A program made the position numbers and the translations under genes. This document shows positions 24,601 to 32,224 of a stretch of DNA of 64,000 bases, in pieces. The stretch covers positions 56,640,565-56,704,564 of the forward strand of contig JAVIAB010000073.1 in the NCBI GenBank assembly GCA_032433765.1. The letters run 5' to 3'. The stretch's first letter is position 1; each line of letters opens with the position of its first letter. The notes under the pieces were generated by a model, which did not search any database, had not been told where the DNA came from, and saw only the letters and a list, made by a program, of their open reading frames with translations. This DNA is from Megaustenia siamemsis (lineage: Eukaryota > Mollusca > Gastropoda > Stylommatophora > Ariophantidae).

Positions 24601-25506
24601 TCCCTGAGTGTTTGGTTTGTTTCCATTGTTGTTGGATTTTATAATTTTTCAATTCATGAGATAAGACTCATATAATGTGAAAAAAATTTGCCAATTTCAG
24701 GAAATTGGTCGGTTTTTGTTGTTGTTGGTTTGACATGGAGATTTCCTCTGTCATCAGCCACCATCAAACAACCCTTTGTAACTCAGAAAATGCAGCGAAT
24801 AATGTTATGAGGTAGCCAAACATATCGACAGACTTAGTTAGTCATCCTTATCAATAGACATTGTAACATGTCTGACCCTTGAGGTCAAATTCAAGTTATA
24901 AATCAACATGTTAGAAAATTTGAGTTCTTTGTGTCAGAAAGTTCAAAGAAAACAATATTTTTTTAACTTTTAGAGATTAATTTTCCCCATTTGAGGTTAC
25001 TTGATATAACATACATTTGTACAGATGAGTGATATTGATTGATGCCACATATACATTTGTACAGATTGACTGTTTAAGCATTATATCTACTAAATTCTTG
25101 TTCTCTTATACAGAACCACCATCAAAATTGCTAGTGTCTCTCAGCTTTCATACCTCGTGTCTGATTAGACATCTATTTATAGCATACAAATATCATAGCA
25201 ATAGCAAGGCTGCCAGTTTACTGAATTTTTCTGTTGTGTGTATTTTGTTTGATGGTTTACAGATTTTGCCAAAAAATTCCATATTGTTGATTAGTTCTAA
25301 CAGGCACAATCTCATGATTACAAATCTTATATAGTAATAAAAGTATAGTTTTTTATTTTTAGCTGCAAAGATTCATCAAACTAAATTACATTATTTAATT
25401 TGTATTTTTCAGGTACCTGGTATATGCTGGTACTCCAGGATTTGTTCTTGTGGTTAAAGGCTCAAAGTTCAAAGAAGAATTCTTGAGTAGATACAAGAAA
25501 TCCTAA
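3657..25506 (+). CDS. TTC4: Tetratricopeptide repeat protein 4 (TTC4/Cns1-type co-chaperone), 11 coding exons
   Basis: Coding exons: 3657-3818, 6791-6899, 8685-8846, 11837-11914, 13313-13380, 15197-15253, 16129-16215, 18970-19172, 23602-23689, 24393-24475, 25413-25506. All ten introns are GT/AG, and the exons sum to 1191 nt with matching phases, giving 396 residues (human TTC4 is about 387). Residues ~94-199 form three TPRs (signature GNDQF, YTNRAAAQYHLGNY, KKAIVRGAQC), the clamp that binds the HSP90/HSP70 C-terminus. Residues ~200-241 are a charged helix. Residues ~270-396 match the TTC4/Cns1 wheel domain (HWPVIFFYPEYAETDFIHAF, DHLMHMFG, WDVEHKY). The ATG lies in MPRSKPTMTDEER; an in-frame upstream ATG (3615) sits before the splice acceptor and is unlikely. 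By family knowledge it is a cytosolic/nuclear adaptor of the HSP90 cycle. No canonical AATAAA lies in the first ~340 bp after the stop. No damage to the coding exons is visible. Confidence 0.95.
4020..4265 (+). mobile_element. LINE family D, 3' fragment in TTC4 intron 1
   Basis: The forward strand reads a decayed LINE C-terminus: QALKWET, then ERPKETLKRTLMREAKLPG, then HLAQNRDGWRKTVQALCC. It resembles the minus-strand copy at 27675-28140. In-frame stops make it non-functional. Confidence 0.7.
4690..4905 (-). mobile_element. Old tRNA-derived SINE (diverged S1 relative)
   Basis: The sequence keeps the minus-strand order of S1: a GGGTGATTTGGTCAGTAAGACACCA block, a segment before TGGATGAAACCAGATGCC, a degenerate B box (GAACTGAGGTC) and a degenerate A box (GATGAACCAACTGACCAGATAACT). 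It is far more diverged than the young copies at 7655 or 25846, so the call is tentative. Confidence 0.45.
5430..5990 (+). mobile_element. LINE family C, 3' fragment in TTC4 intron 1
   Basis: Decayed reverse-transcriptase C-terminal region: AALAKAAFQKMRKILCNP-like start, EPVLTYGCES-like centre, MLRIPWTAK and an FFGHVMRREQL-like segment. It ends in a GACATGGTCACCTACGCCAG motif and a (GAT)n tail. The same order occurs at 18480-18925, 31265-31430, 35441-35655, 50930-51440 and 59093-59603. A stop replaces the tryptophan after GCES, and other stops are present. Confidence 0.75.
6080..6345 (-). mobile_element. LINE 3' tail, family D-like
   Basis: The minus strand carries a decayed LINE C-terminus. 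Plus-strand landmarks are CAATTGTCTCTGTTCTGAG, CTGACCTGATGTCTCCCATT and ATGCCCGGCATGTGTCCA, matching in order the TTTGTCTCTGTTCTGTGCA, CTGTTGTTTCCCACATGA and TCACATGTCCAACATATGA landmarks of the 27675-28140 copy. It lies in TTC4 intron 1. Confidence 0.55.
7455..8270. repeat. Inverted repeat pair flanking a SINE, TTC4 intron 2
   Basis: About 85 bases at 7455-7540 (GGAAACTGTTTAATGAGTTT, then a TTTTTCATGAAATCTTAT segment) recur as the reverse complement at about 8185-8265 with few mismatches. Weaker similarity continues on the distal side. The SINE at 7655-7910 sits inside the loop. Confidence 0.7.
7655..7910 (+). mobile_element. tRNA-derived SINE, family S1
   Basis: The head is tRNA-like, with A box TAGCTCAGTGGTTAGTG and B box GGTTCAATCCC, promoters for RNA polymerase III. 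The body contains TTAAATGGGTACCGGATT, CACGGGCGTAATACCG and GGTCACTAACACCATATTCC and ends in GGCGTGACGGGGTACTTTAC. An 11-bp target duplication (ATTTGTTGTAA) flanks it on both sides, direct evidence of retroposition. It has no coding capacity and lies in TTC4 intron 2. Confidence 0.9.
8275..8670. other. TTC4 intron 2, unique AT-rich part
   Basis: No repeat family, exon or reading frame was recognised between the inverted repeat arm and TTC4 exon 3. Confidence 0.5.
9830..10355 (+). repeat. Dispersed repeat H, longest copy
   Basis: In TTC4 intron 3. It matches the inverted copy at 59880-60790 through GATGACTAAAGGAATACACC, CTGTGATACTTGTG, GTTAGTCTGTTACTAGAGGC and GTGGAGTAGGTTCTGGATGG. The 67-bp minisatellite begins where this repeat ends, at the GGTTCTTG motif, so the array may have been seeded from repeat H. 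Confidence 0.6.
10355..11610. repeat. 67-bp minisatellite, 19 copies, TTC4 intron 3
   Basis: Units start every 67 bases from 10355 with TTCTTGTATATAGAACCATC and end with CAACTTGATGTTTCTTGATA. Units are nearly identical except at two sites. One reads ATCAATG, TTCAATG or, in copies 15 and 19 only, GCCATTCTATG. The other reads CCTCAA, CCTTAA or CCTCGA. The variant pattern is patchy, as expected from gene conversion and block duplication. The array ends at CCTCAACCTTAAC. Confidence 0.95.
12090..12480 (-). mobile_element. LINE family F, 3' fragment, TTC4 intron 4
   Basis: The minus strand reads decayed LINE C-terminal sequence (a RIYKKTTDRMIWPSDKAE-like segment, then a AAEANRRAKDRKLYLPSMLK-like end). 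The plus strand shows the marker TTTCAGCATCGAGGGGAGAT, shared with 19195-19560 and, more weakly, with 17340-17400 and 50320-50430. Confidence 0.65.
12621..12730 (+). repeat. Near-perfect hairpin (46-bp arms, 18-nt loop), TTC4 intron 4
   Basis: The left arm 12621-12666 and right arm 12685-12730 are reverse complements at 43 of 46 positions; one of the three differences would be a G-T wobble pair in RNA. The right arm in the forward strand reads LINE-like sequence (KEITLEAKRVLYNTIF, then CYQCQTWTLDARTIRK), so the fold-back probably arose from inverted copies of a LINE segment. It would be transcribed with TTC4. Confidence 0.9.
12731..13300. other. TTC4 intron 4, remaining part
   Basis: A continuation of the LINE-like sequence may run to about 12800. 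After that I see only AT-rich intron sequence up to exon 5. Confidence 0.45.
14080..14320 (+). mobile_element. Old tRNA-derived SINE, TTC4 intron 5
   Basis: Diverged S1 relative: degenerate A box near 14095, a B-box-like GAGGGTTCTAGGTTCACCTA segment, then a TGGATGCTAACACCAAACTCC block corresponding to the S1 GTCACTAACACCATATTCC block. No clear target duplication. Confidence 0.5.
14820..15110 (-). mobile_element. LINE C-terminal fragment, TTC4 intron 5
   Basis: The minus strand reads KDIKKNWLIDTIQQRKSKYY, then GQVKRHSGLESTIMKGTV and RGRHRRWWFK. This is the basic, histidine-containing end common to many LINE reverse-transcriptase polyproteins. It lies about 90 bp before TTC4 exon 6 and is not part of that gene. 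Confidence 0.7.
15254..16128. other. TTC4 intron 6
   Basis: AT-rich intron with no recognised repeat or element; boundaries are GTAATA and CCACAG. Confidence 0.6.
16631..16873 (-). mobile_element. tRNA-derived SINE S1, TTC4 intron 7
   Basis: Complete minus-strand copy: starts with AAGTAAAGATCCCCGTCACG, contains AAATATGGTGTTAGTGACTA and CCGGTACCGATTTAAG, and ends in the B box (reverse complement near ATCGCACCC) and A box (AACCGCTGAGCTATTGCG). An ATCAGATA repeat lies on both sides, at some distance on the left, so the target duplication is uncertain. Confidence 0.85.
17045..17325 (-). mobile_element. Old tRNA-derived SINE, TTC4 intron 7
   Basis: Diverged S1-like sequence. Landmarks are GGGGAATCTGGTGTCGTTGA, a TTAGGTCATGTGGTTGGTAT block, AAATTTCTGGTACTTATTTT, a B-box-like AATTAAACCAGAACAC and an A-box-like CACTCAGCCACTGAAG. 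A small LINE-F marker (GGCGTCGAGGGGACAA) follows at 17370. Confidence 0.6.
17926..18080 (-). mobile_element. Possible old SINE fragment
   Basis: Contains GAGTGAACCCTCCAGC and GGGTCTTGAACCCAACC, reminiscent of the S1 middle and B box in minus orientation. Short and diverged. Confidence 0.3.
18480..18925 (+). mobile_element. LINE family C, 3' fragment, TTC4 intron 7
   Basis: Same order as 5430-5990: a LQCYIEPVLKYGSEP-like segment, FTEEC*ECH-like decayed core, a KEKIIANIRM-like segment and RDRKLWRYKMTYASR before the tail. Several stops. It ends about 45 bp before the acceptor of exon 8. Confidence 0.7.
19195..19560 (-). mobile_element. LINE family F, 3' fragment, TTC4 intron 8
   Basis: The plus strand carries the marker TTTCAGTGTCGAGGAGAGAT and a parallel run of matches to 12120-12450 (GCATCTGCTGCTATGTTTCC, TTCATCGTCTTGAATCTCAT, ATCATATGGTCAAACCATTT). 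Decayed, no intact frame. Confidence 0.65.
19690..21260 (-). mobile_element. LINE family G1, decayed reverse transcriptase and C-terminus, TTC4 intron 8
   Basis: The minus strand reads, in order: a LIxLFNxxWxDRKIPxAW-like start; an ARxNAEDQIFRLMQQVQDGL segment; LAILVDLQQA (catalytic region A); KLYKWVKHFLN; a GSPxSPLLLYINDLAKTL-like block; a decayed VLYVDDLVNWHTNKK segment (YVDD catalytic motif); LRCLEKYCNTWKLKINTQKT; then a C-terminal zinc-knuckle-like CPLFEDHMKQ-KHHLFDCPKL block. Stops and frameshifts are frequent. The order matches LINEs of the I/Jockey type rather than the RTE-like copies at 32 kb and 56 kb. Confidence 0.75.
21340..21545 (-). mobile_element. Old tRNA-derived SINE, TTC4 intron 8
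   Basis: S1-like order in minus orientation: TAAAGACCCTGCCTGGTGTA, GTGGTGCTAGTGACCATAT, GGGTGATGTGGTCAGTATTA, TTCTGGTACTCAATTTTAG, then degenerate B and A boxes (CACTTAGCCACTGCTGG). Confidence 0.65.
21560..22640. other. TTC4 intron 8, unassigned part
   Basis: No exon or repeat family recognised in this 1.1 kb of AT-rich sequence. Confidence 0.45.
22640..23460. repeat. Inverted pair of a short coding-like repeat, TTC4 intron 8
   Basis: The forward strand at 22640-22800 and the reverse strand at 23460-23325 are similar: both contain AAGATGCAAAAA followed by a GCAAAAGCA motif and end in ATTCTAGAAT. Translated, both show KRCKN-x-x-(I/T)AKA...SSNY, which hints at a decayed mobile-element protein. 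Repeat H (22985-23200) lies in the loop. Confidence 0.5.
22985..23200 (+). repeat. Dispersed repeat H, TTC4 intron 8
   Basis: Matches 9970-10250: ACTCTGCAGCA, AAAAGGACATTTAGTTGGCA, AACTGCGATATTTGTGCTTT, then CATCTTCGGCATGGCATTTT. Confidence 0.55.
23690..25412. other. TTC4 introns 9 and 10, unassigned
   Basis: Apart from exon 10 (24393-24475) this stretch shows no recognised element. It includes a TTGTTGTTG run near 24718. Confidence 0.5.
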
Positions 25507-25845
25507 CATATCAAGTCTGTCACCTTTGTATGTCTTTACTGATCAAGGTTATAAATTGATGACTTTAGGAATTTGTTCGTGTGTTCTTTTGTTATCTAAC
25601 TAACATCTATGATTTCCTAAAGTGATGATGATTGAATGCTAAGTGCAACATAAACCATTGGCTCTTAGGACTAAGAAGTTGCTGTGGTGGTTGCAAAGGC
25701 TTTCTTTATTACCCAGCTTCTGATAAAGAAGTTTGAACTGCCTTTCTAAAGGTACCACAACACTAGGTCATCTTTGTCAACAGATCCCAGTACTGCTGGG
25801 ACCAAAGTGTTAGAAAAGATTATGAAAAAACTATGTATTTATGTA

Positions 25846-26097
25846 GGAGCTGCGATAGCTCAGTGGTTAGTGAACTGGACTACAAAGGACAAGAGGCTGG
25901 GTTCAATCCCAACCGATGGCTTGCGGGTTCACCCAACCTTAAATGGGTACCGGATTTTTTTCTGGGAAAGTAAAGCGGCATGGGTGTAATACCGACCACT
26001 TTACCCCAAAACCATGTGCCGAAGGTCTGTAAAAATTATGGTCACTAACACCATATTCCTTATACGCCACTTGGCGTGACGGGGGCTCTTTACTTTT
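25846..26097 (+). mobile_element. tRNA-derived SINE S1, just downstream of TTC4
   Basis: Complete copy with A box TAGCTCAGTGGTTAGTG and B box GGTTCAATCCC, ending in GGCGTGACGGGGGCTCTTTAC. A perfect 14-bp target duplication (TATGTATTTATGTA) flanks it, so it is a young insertion. It starts 340 bp after the TTC4 stop codon and, since no earlier polyadenylation signal is obvious, may lie in the 3' UTR. Confidence 0.92.
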
Positions 26098-26199
26098 ATT
26101 TTTTATGTATTTATGTAACTGTGTAAAATTTTGAGTTAATATTTGATCATGCATTTCTTATATTTGTACATCTAAAGGTATTCCATAGCATTATTGCCA

Positions 26200-26400
26200 T
26201 TAAGATTAGTGTCTTCTTATTGTTCTGCATTCATCTGATGACTAATTCATTTCAATGTCCACCATTAGAAGGACATTGAGTGGCCATAGATGTGTTCAGT
26301 TGTGGTCTACAGCAAACCTCAATCTATTAGCTCAATACCTCTGGCTTTTGCGAGACATTTTTGGGTACCGACTTCCCTTACCTCATCTTGGTCAGATCTT
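26200..26400 (+). repeat. Dispersed repeat H
   Basis: Contains TTCATCTGATGACTAATTC, AGAAGGACATTGAGTGGCCA and CATTTTTGGGTACCGACTTC in the order of the other H copies. Confidence 0.55.
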
Positions 26401-26689
26401 GTTCACTGAATCTGACTCTAACACTGACCACTTTCACCCTAGGGGTTGTTTGGCATCTTGGGCCCTATGAGTGGAGTCTAGGGCCTCTACTCTAGGCACA
26501 CCTTCTGGGCTCTATCCAAAAATGCCTTTTTCTCATTATTAAAGGTCAGGTGTCCATTTTTGTCTCCTGTCTTTGTTGACTGGATGTGATTTAACTTCTG
26601 GTGACTCGAAAAGCAAGTCCCAATGACTTCAGTATTTAACCTCATCTACTATTACGCAAGGTTTCTGTTTTTGAGATTGTGGTTCTGCC

Positions 26690-26900
26690 CTATGTGCCGT
26701 CTTCGGCTCGAAAGGACAATAGATAGACTATTTCATAACCCAGGGGATCGTTGGGGCACCACTGACAGACTTCAACAATCTTCTCCATTTCACTCTATCA
26801 TCAGTCAGTTTTTGGAACTCTGGAAATTTGAAGCCTGTTAATTATTTGATGCTTTCTTCCCATCTCTTTCTCTGTCTACCTCTCTTTGTAACAGAGTAGG
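26690..26900 (-). mobile_element. LINE family E-like tail
   Basis: The plus strand carries GTGCCGTCTTCGGCTCGAAA, then AGGGGATCGTTGGGGCACCA and a CTCCATTTCACTCTATCATC block. The TGGTGCCCCAACGATCC text on the minus strand matches the 3' end of the family-E fragment at 37620-37915. Confidence 0.5.
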
Positions 26901-27670
26901 ATCTTAGAGACACAATGTCTCTAAGTTACTAATGTAGGAGGGTCAGTGTAGTGAACTGTCTGACCTTGACAAGTAATTATGTAGCAACATGACTAGTCAA
27001 AGTAGATATAGGTCAAATATGATGGGACCTTGACACAAACAGTTCAAGAAGACAAAGGAGTGGTAACTGAAGACTGGGCATGAAGTGTTCATTTCATTGT
27101 ACCAAGCCTCAGCCTCATGAGTGGGAGTGCTTTCTCTCCCCCCCCCCCCACTCCTCCCAACACCCACACCTAAACAAGGATAGCAAGGAAACAGATCTAC
27201 AGACAATGAACTGACCAATGTGGGAATAGTTGGACCCCACTGGGACAAATTGTAGACAACAAAATCAAGGAGCCTTAGGGATATTGGGTCATTTTCAGCC
27301 ATTTCTTTTGATAGTCACCATGTGAGCTGATAGGACAGCCTGGTCAACGCAGTAGATCGAGACCTTGGACGCGAGCGTCAGATTTAAGGATGTGTGTTAG
27401 ATAAATAGAGGAGAGATACCAAAGGTCTTAAAACATAAAATATTTGAAAATGTGGATTTTCCTATAGTTGGTCATAGTATTTGAAGGAACTTAGAATGCA
27501 AAGAAGATAGATATTCAGTGATGATGGATGTAAGTATTTCTGGGATCTTAGATAAATAAAGAGAAGTTCATCTGCTGACAATAGATTTAGAGAGATGATT
27601 ACTCTTAGACACTACATATATTTAGAGTTGTTAGATTATAATGCCAATTGTGAGATGGAGCACATGGAAT
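26900..27670. other. No gene recognised; short poly-C tract
   Basis: Intergenic sequence with a C-rich run at about 27139-27149. A 101-codon minus-strand frame here has no recognisable domain and is not supported as a gene. Confidence 0.4.
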
Positions 27671-27674
27671 TATC

Positions 27675-28140
27675 TATCTATCTATTGACCTTTTGAGCTG
27701 TAGCCAGCCCATAGGACGTAGACCAAGATACTCCTTCTCTTATATGAATTTTTGTTCTAGCAGTTTTAAATTCTCTTAAAGATATTTTATCAAATCTCGC
27801 CATTTGTCTCTGTTCTGTGCAAGCAGCTCTATCTCATTGAGGGAGCTGATTCCTGCTGCTCTTGCCTCTGTCATCAATATTCTTCTCAGTGTCTCTCTGG
27901 GTCTTCCTCTTTTCCTCTTACCTGTTGTTTCCCACATGAGGGTTTGCTTTGCTATTCGGTTATTATCTCTTCTCATCACATGTCCAACATATGACCATCA
28001 TCTTTTCTTGATTACTGATGGTATTAGTGGTTGATTGGCGATTTCTCTAATTTCCTCGTTTGTTTTGAATTCGTTCCACGCTATACCAAGTATTTTCCTT
28101 AGACATTTAATTTCGAATGTGTTCAACTTACATTTCATTA
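27675..28140 (-). mobile_element. LINE family D, 3' fragment
   Basis: The minus strand encodes a typical LINE C-terminus: MMRRDNNRIAKQTLMWET, GKRKRGRPRETLRRILM and NRDKWRDLIKYL before the stop. The tail ends in a (GATA)n-like TAGATAGATAG motif. Upstream, a decayed CLRKILGIAWNEFKTNEEI-like segment is readable. Confidence 0.8.
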
Positions 28141-28599
28141 ACAAAATCATTTTTACGATAGCGGCTTGTTAAACCTCTGATCAACAGTTCTATACCAAGC
28201 CGGAGAAAAATAATTCCTCCATCTTGGATACAACCGGAAAAAAAAAACATGGAACTGCATGTTTATAAATTATACAATGGACCAATTAAAGGACCATAGA
28301 CATAATGATTTCTTGTTAAAATACTTTTCATTCGTGTGTAGAATAGAACGGTTATTCATTATTAATGTAATTATTCTCTTCTTGCTTGCTTGCTGCAACT
28401 GGACTAATGGCCATATCTGCGCTAACCTGACGTCAGTAAGGCTACAACATTGTAAATCCTGTCAAGTGAGTGACATGCAAGAAGTGAGAAGCAGTTGCCA
28501 CAACAACATAACCCCAGTTGGTGAGAGATACACCACACCATACATACTTGATACTTGCACATAGAGATAGCGAACCGCCACTATAAAGAATCTTCATTT

Positions 28600-28796
28600 G
28601 ATGATGATACAGCTGTTTGTAGAGAGCTGCAACATATTTCTCATTCCCTTCACAGTTACCTGCAGAATGGTCTTTGCTAGAGTAGACAATGAAGATACAA
28701 GGCCAAACCTTTTCATTCTGTGTTTCTTCGCAATAGTCAAAAGATCATCATGTACTCTGATTGCTTGTTGTGTCCTTTTGCAAACTTTTTCCTTTG
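28600..28796 (-). mobile_element. LINE family E, 3' fragment
   Basis: The minus strand reads CKRTQQAIRVHDDLLTIAKK, then MKRFGLVSSLSTLAKTILQ and TVKG. This corresponds to the widespread LINE C-terminal text of the kind QQAIGPHEDLLTIVKRRKL. It is the target into which the LINE-B fragment at 28810-29094 inserted. Confidence 0.75.
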
Positions 28797-28809
28797 TGAT
28801 ACAATCTAA

Positions 28810-29094
28810 AACAACTAAAAATAAAAAGAGAACTACTAAATACAATTAAGACAAAACAAATGAAATATTTGGGACAATTTAAAAGATACAACAGCCTACT
28901 AAAAGTAATATTGGAAGGGAAAATACAAGGTAAGAGGCAGAGGCAGACCAAGACTAACATGGATGAGTAACATCAAAAGATGGACAAGTCAATCTATGAC
29001 AATTTGCACTATCAAAGCAAGAAACAGAGTGAAATGGCGATCCATGGTAGCCAACCTTCATTGCAGAGACAGCACTCGATGATGATGATGATGA
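28810..29094 (+). mobile_element. LINE family B, 5'-truncated insertion with target duplication
   Basis: About 285 bp of the family-B 3' end (RCIKRYNSLLKVILEGKIQG-like text, then GRGRPRLTWMSNIKRWTSQS and VKWRSMVANLHC) ending in (GAT)n. A 13-bp duplication, TGATACAATCTAA, lies at 28797-28809 and 29095-29107. This is a clean signature of target-primed reverse transcription. Confidence 0.88.
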
Positions 29095-29107
29095 TGATAC
29101 AATCTAA

Positions 29108-29820
29108 GCCCAAAACTTACTATAACATTTCATCTCCATAGCTTGTATTTTCTTCTGTAGCTCTCCTGTATGGGTTCATGTTTTGCAAGCTCATAGTATA
29201 GTGTAATAGAAATTGATATAACAAGAGCACATATCAGCCTGATTTAGAGTCAAGAATGATGTTTTTAGCTTTCCAATTAGGTTTTAGCTTTGCAAGAGCT
29301 ACTACAGTACTTTATGTGAGCACTAAAATAAAACACTCAGCAGTTTAAAATTGAACAGAGGGGCTGTATGTCTTTGCCTCTGCCAACTTTGTTGTACAAG
29401 TCATTCCTACCTAATTTTTCCAATTGAATGTTTACCTGTTCTTGGAGCTCCTAGAAACTGACAAATCAATCTTGCCAAGTTAGTAGAAATTGAGAGGAAG
29501 GCAACATGGTATACACAAGAATACTGTGATGAAGTCTAATGTGTTGAGCTAAAAGGTGCAGGTGTCACAACTTGCTGTAAGCCATAACACACTGCATCTG
29601 TGTCTACTTAAAGTTTAATAATGTTGAGATTTGTTTTTATTTAATCAGTGGGAAAACTAAAAAGAGACTAATTGCTACCTTGCTCACACACTGTAATGGA
29701 ATTTTTGTATAGGGTATTCAGACTTCTCAGAATGATCCCAAAATAGAACATGAACTAGGAGATTGCTGGATCCATGAGAAAAATAGGAACTTTGAGTAAA
29801 TAATATAGTGAGGTCTTTGT
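29108..29820. other. No feature recognised
   Basis: AT-rich intergenic sequence without a recognisable exon or repeat family. Confidence 0.45.
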
Positions 29821-29829
29821 AGATTGGAC

Positions 29830-29985
29830 TAATCATTCTCAAATCAGGTGGATGCTAGTTTGATTTCCGGTAGGGTAATATAGTTAATAAAGCCGCGATC
29901 ATAGAAAAATATGGTCACTAACATCATACTCCCCATACGTAGAGTAGCAAGGCGTGGAGGGAACATTTACTTTACTTTAATAAAG
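29830..29985 (+). mobile_element. SINE S1, internally deleted copy
   Basis: A short AAAGCCGCGATCATAG head is joined to the 3' half (AATATGGTCACTAACATCAT, CTCCCCATACG, GGCGTGGAGGGAACATTTAC). A very similar 3' half occurs at 39880-39940. Confidence 0.6.
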
Positions 29986-30069
29986 TTAGAGTTTTTTTTG
30001 TTTGTTTCTTTTTATTAAGGGGAGGTGTATATTAAAAACTCTGACCTTCACGTCAAACAGTGACAGGGA

Positions 30070-30472
30070 AAAAAAAAAGTAAAGAGCCCAGTCACACCAA
30101 GTTGCATATAGGGAATATGTTGTTCTGTCTATCTATTGACCTTTCGAGCCATAGCCAGCCCATAGGGCGTAGACCAAGATACTTCTTCTCTTATCTAAAT
30201 TTTTATTCTAGCAGTTTTCAATTCTTTTAAAGATATTTTATCAAATCTCACATAAAATATGGTGTTAGTGACCATAATTTTTATAGACCTTCAGCACATG
30301 ATTTTTGGGGTAATGTGGTCGGTATTATGCCTGTGCCACTTTACTTTCCCAGAAAAAAATCTGGTACTCATTTTAGTGGTTGGGTCAACCCCGAATCCGT
30401 TGATCAGGATCAAACCCAACCTCTGATCTTTAGTAGTGCAGTTCACTAACCACTGAGCTAATGCGGCTCCCA
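30070..30472 (-). mobile_element. SINE S1 interrupted by a LINE-D tail
   Basis: Minus-strand S1: AAGTAAAGAGCCCAGTCACA at the left, GGGGTAATGTGGTCGGTATT in the body, B box near GATCAAACCC and A box CACTGAGCTAATGCGGC at the right. CAGTGACAGG on the left and CAGTAACAGG on the right look like its target duplication with one change. The body is split after GGGAATATG at 30119 and resumes with AATATGGTGTTAGTGACC. Confidence 0.85.
30120..30255 (-). mobile_element. LINE-D tail nested inside the SINE
   Basis: Matches the start of the 27675-28140 copy (CTATCTATTGACCTTTCGAG, then CATAGCCAGCCCATAGGGCG). It is bounded by AATATG at 30114-30119 and 30256-30261, a 6-bp target duplication, so it inserted after the SINE. 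Confidence 0.8.
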
Positions 30473-30479
30473 GGCAGTA

Positions 30480-31260
30480 ACAGGATGTGACCTTTATTCT
30501 TCAACATTGCATAAATCACCTAGCAGGCACAAAATAATAGCATCATTACTGAATTTGTTTAATTCTGTCCGGGAGATGTAGAAGTGTTCTCTACGGCTGG
30601 AGATAAAGATTGTATGTCTAATGCAATCACCATGAGGGTTCTGGTCAGAGTTATTATTGAAACTTCTACAATGTCATAGATGCTTTATATTTTTAATATT
30701 TTAATTGTCTTTTCACATGTTTTACCCCATAGATTGCATAGTAAATAGATAAATTAAAATGAGATACAGTGAACAAAATCAAACTAGGATAAGTAATTTC
30801 AAGTGAATTTATTTAAAACAAGATTTTATTTTGTGTCCTAAAGACAAACTTTTCATAATGCCCTAAAACATATTTGTTATAACAGTGAATTATAAAATAG
30901 CATTGATAAAGATAGTCAAATGTCTACATAATGAAAGACTTGAATGAAATCATGTAAACAGGTTAAGTAAATAATATTTTAATTATAATGTTACTACTGA
31001 GGTAAAGTTAAAAGGCAAAATTGTACATATTTACAGGTGAACAGAAACTCTCAGTGAATGCTTTAATTGAACACTAGCCATAGTTTAAATAGCACACAGA
31101 GTAAGGTCATAAATTGTTAGAAAAGTCGTAAGATTATTGAAGTGTGCTGAAAGTAGTTTATGAACATAGAAAATTTGTCACTTCTTTTTGATTTTGGACA
31201 TGTTATATACAGATGAAAATTTATAGGTCATTGAAATGAATTATGTAATTTCTAAAATAA
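30480..31260. other. No feature recognised
   Basis: AT-rich intergenic sequence without a visible gene or repeat family. Confidence 0.5.
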
Positions 31261-31264
31261 AAAA

Positions 31265-31430
31265 AGGGACAATTGGTGATAGATAGTAGATATTTGGGAG
31301 TCTAAAGAGAGACGTTATTGTAGAATAAGTAACAGGTTGACTTGGAAGAAGGTCAATAGCAAAGTTATAGACAACCAAAGAGATAGGGAGATAACTTGAG
31401 ATTCTTTATCATTTATGCCAGCCAGGGTAA
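31265..31430 (+). mobile_element. LINE family C tail remnant
   Basis: TTGGAAGAAGGTCAATAGCA, AGTTATAGACAACCAAAGAG and CATTTATGCCAGCCAGGGTA follow the order of the family-C 3' end at 5880-5985. Strongly diverged. Confidence 0.55.
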
Positions 31431-31439
31431 TGATAGTTA

Positions 31440-32220
31440 AAATAATAACAAAGTAACATTGATTGAAATCTTGTTATTGAAAAGAAAATCATAAAACACG
31501 TTTTTCTTCTAATTATCAGGAAACTGAAGTTATTTTTTTATTAAGGAAAGGAAACAAAATTTGTAAAAAGTTTAAAATGAATAACAGATAAAAAAATAAA
31601 AACATTTAAAGAAAATAAGTATAACAGAACTAAGTTGTAATTTTTTAGCAGTCTGTATGTTAATATAATTATGATTAATCCTTTTCACGCTGGGAAGGTA
31701 TTATATTCTTATCATGTTACTTACACACACATGCATGAGCGTGTAGTAGTTAGTTTGCTGACTTGGTAGTAAAATGAATGTGGGCTCCATCCAAGCTTGG
31801 TGTGAACCCAGCTGAAGATAAACCAGGTACATGACCCACTGATTTGGAGAAAGTGTTAACACTGAGAAAGAGCACTAGTCCTCTCACCTCCAAATGCTGG
31901 GACCTGAAGATCTACACTTTAGTTTGACATTATTAGCTTTGTGACATCTTTTATATATTTGTTCTTGTTTTGAGACATATTTTCAGAATTATTTGCAGTG
32001 AATTATGGCAATGTTTTTCTAATTGTTCTCAGATAATTAATTACTGTGTTTAATGAATAGCTGCAGTGCTGCAAATCATTATATTCAGTTTGAAGAATGT
32101 GTGATAATAGTTGCAAAAATAATACATTAATGTACACTTAGAATATCTATCACATATTTGAATGTAGTAAGAAAACTAGAATTGGAAAAATACAAGCATA
32201 TATGATCACCATTTTTACCA
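31440..32220. other. No gene recognised; possible old SINE near 31735-31950
   Basis: Mostly AT-rich. The part at 31735-31950 (GTGTAGTAGTTAGTTTGCTG, TGTGAACCCAGCTGAAG, TGGAGAAAGTGTTAACAC) may be an ancient tRNA-derived SINE but matches S1 poorly. Confidence 0.3.
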
Positions 32221-32224
32221 GCAC

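Noticed and set aside
27000..27302. 101-codon minus-strand frame with a GVGVGRSGGGGRE segment
   Set aside because: The glycine-rich part comes from a C-rich run. No domain, repeat partner or splice support.
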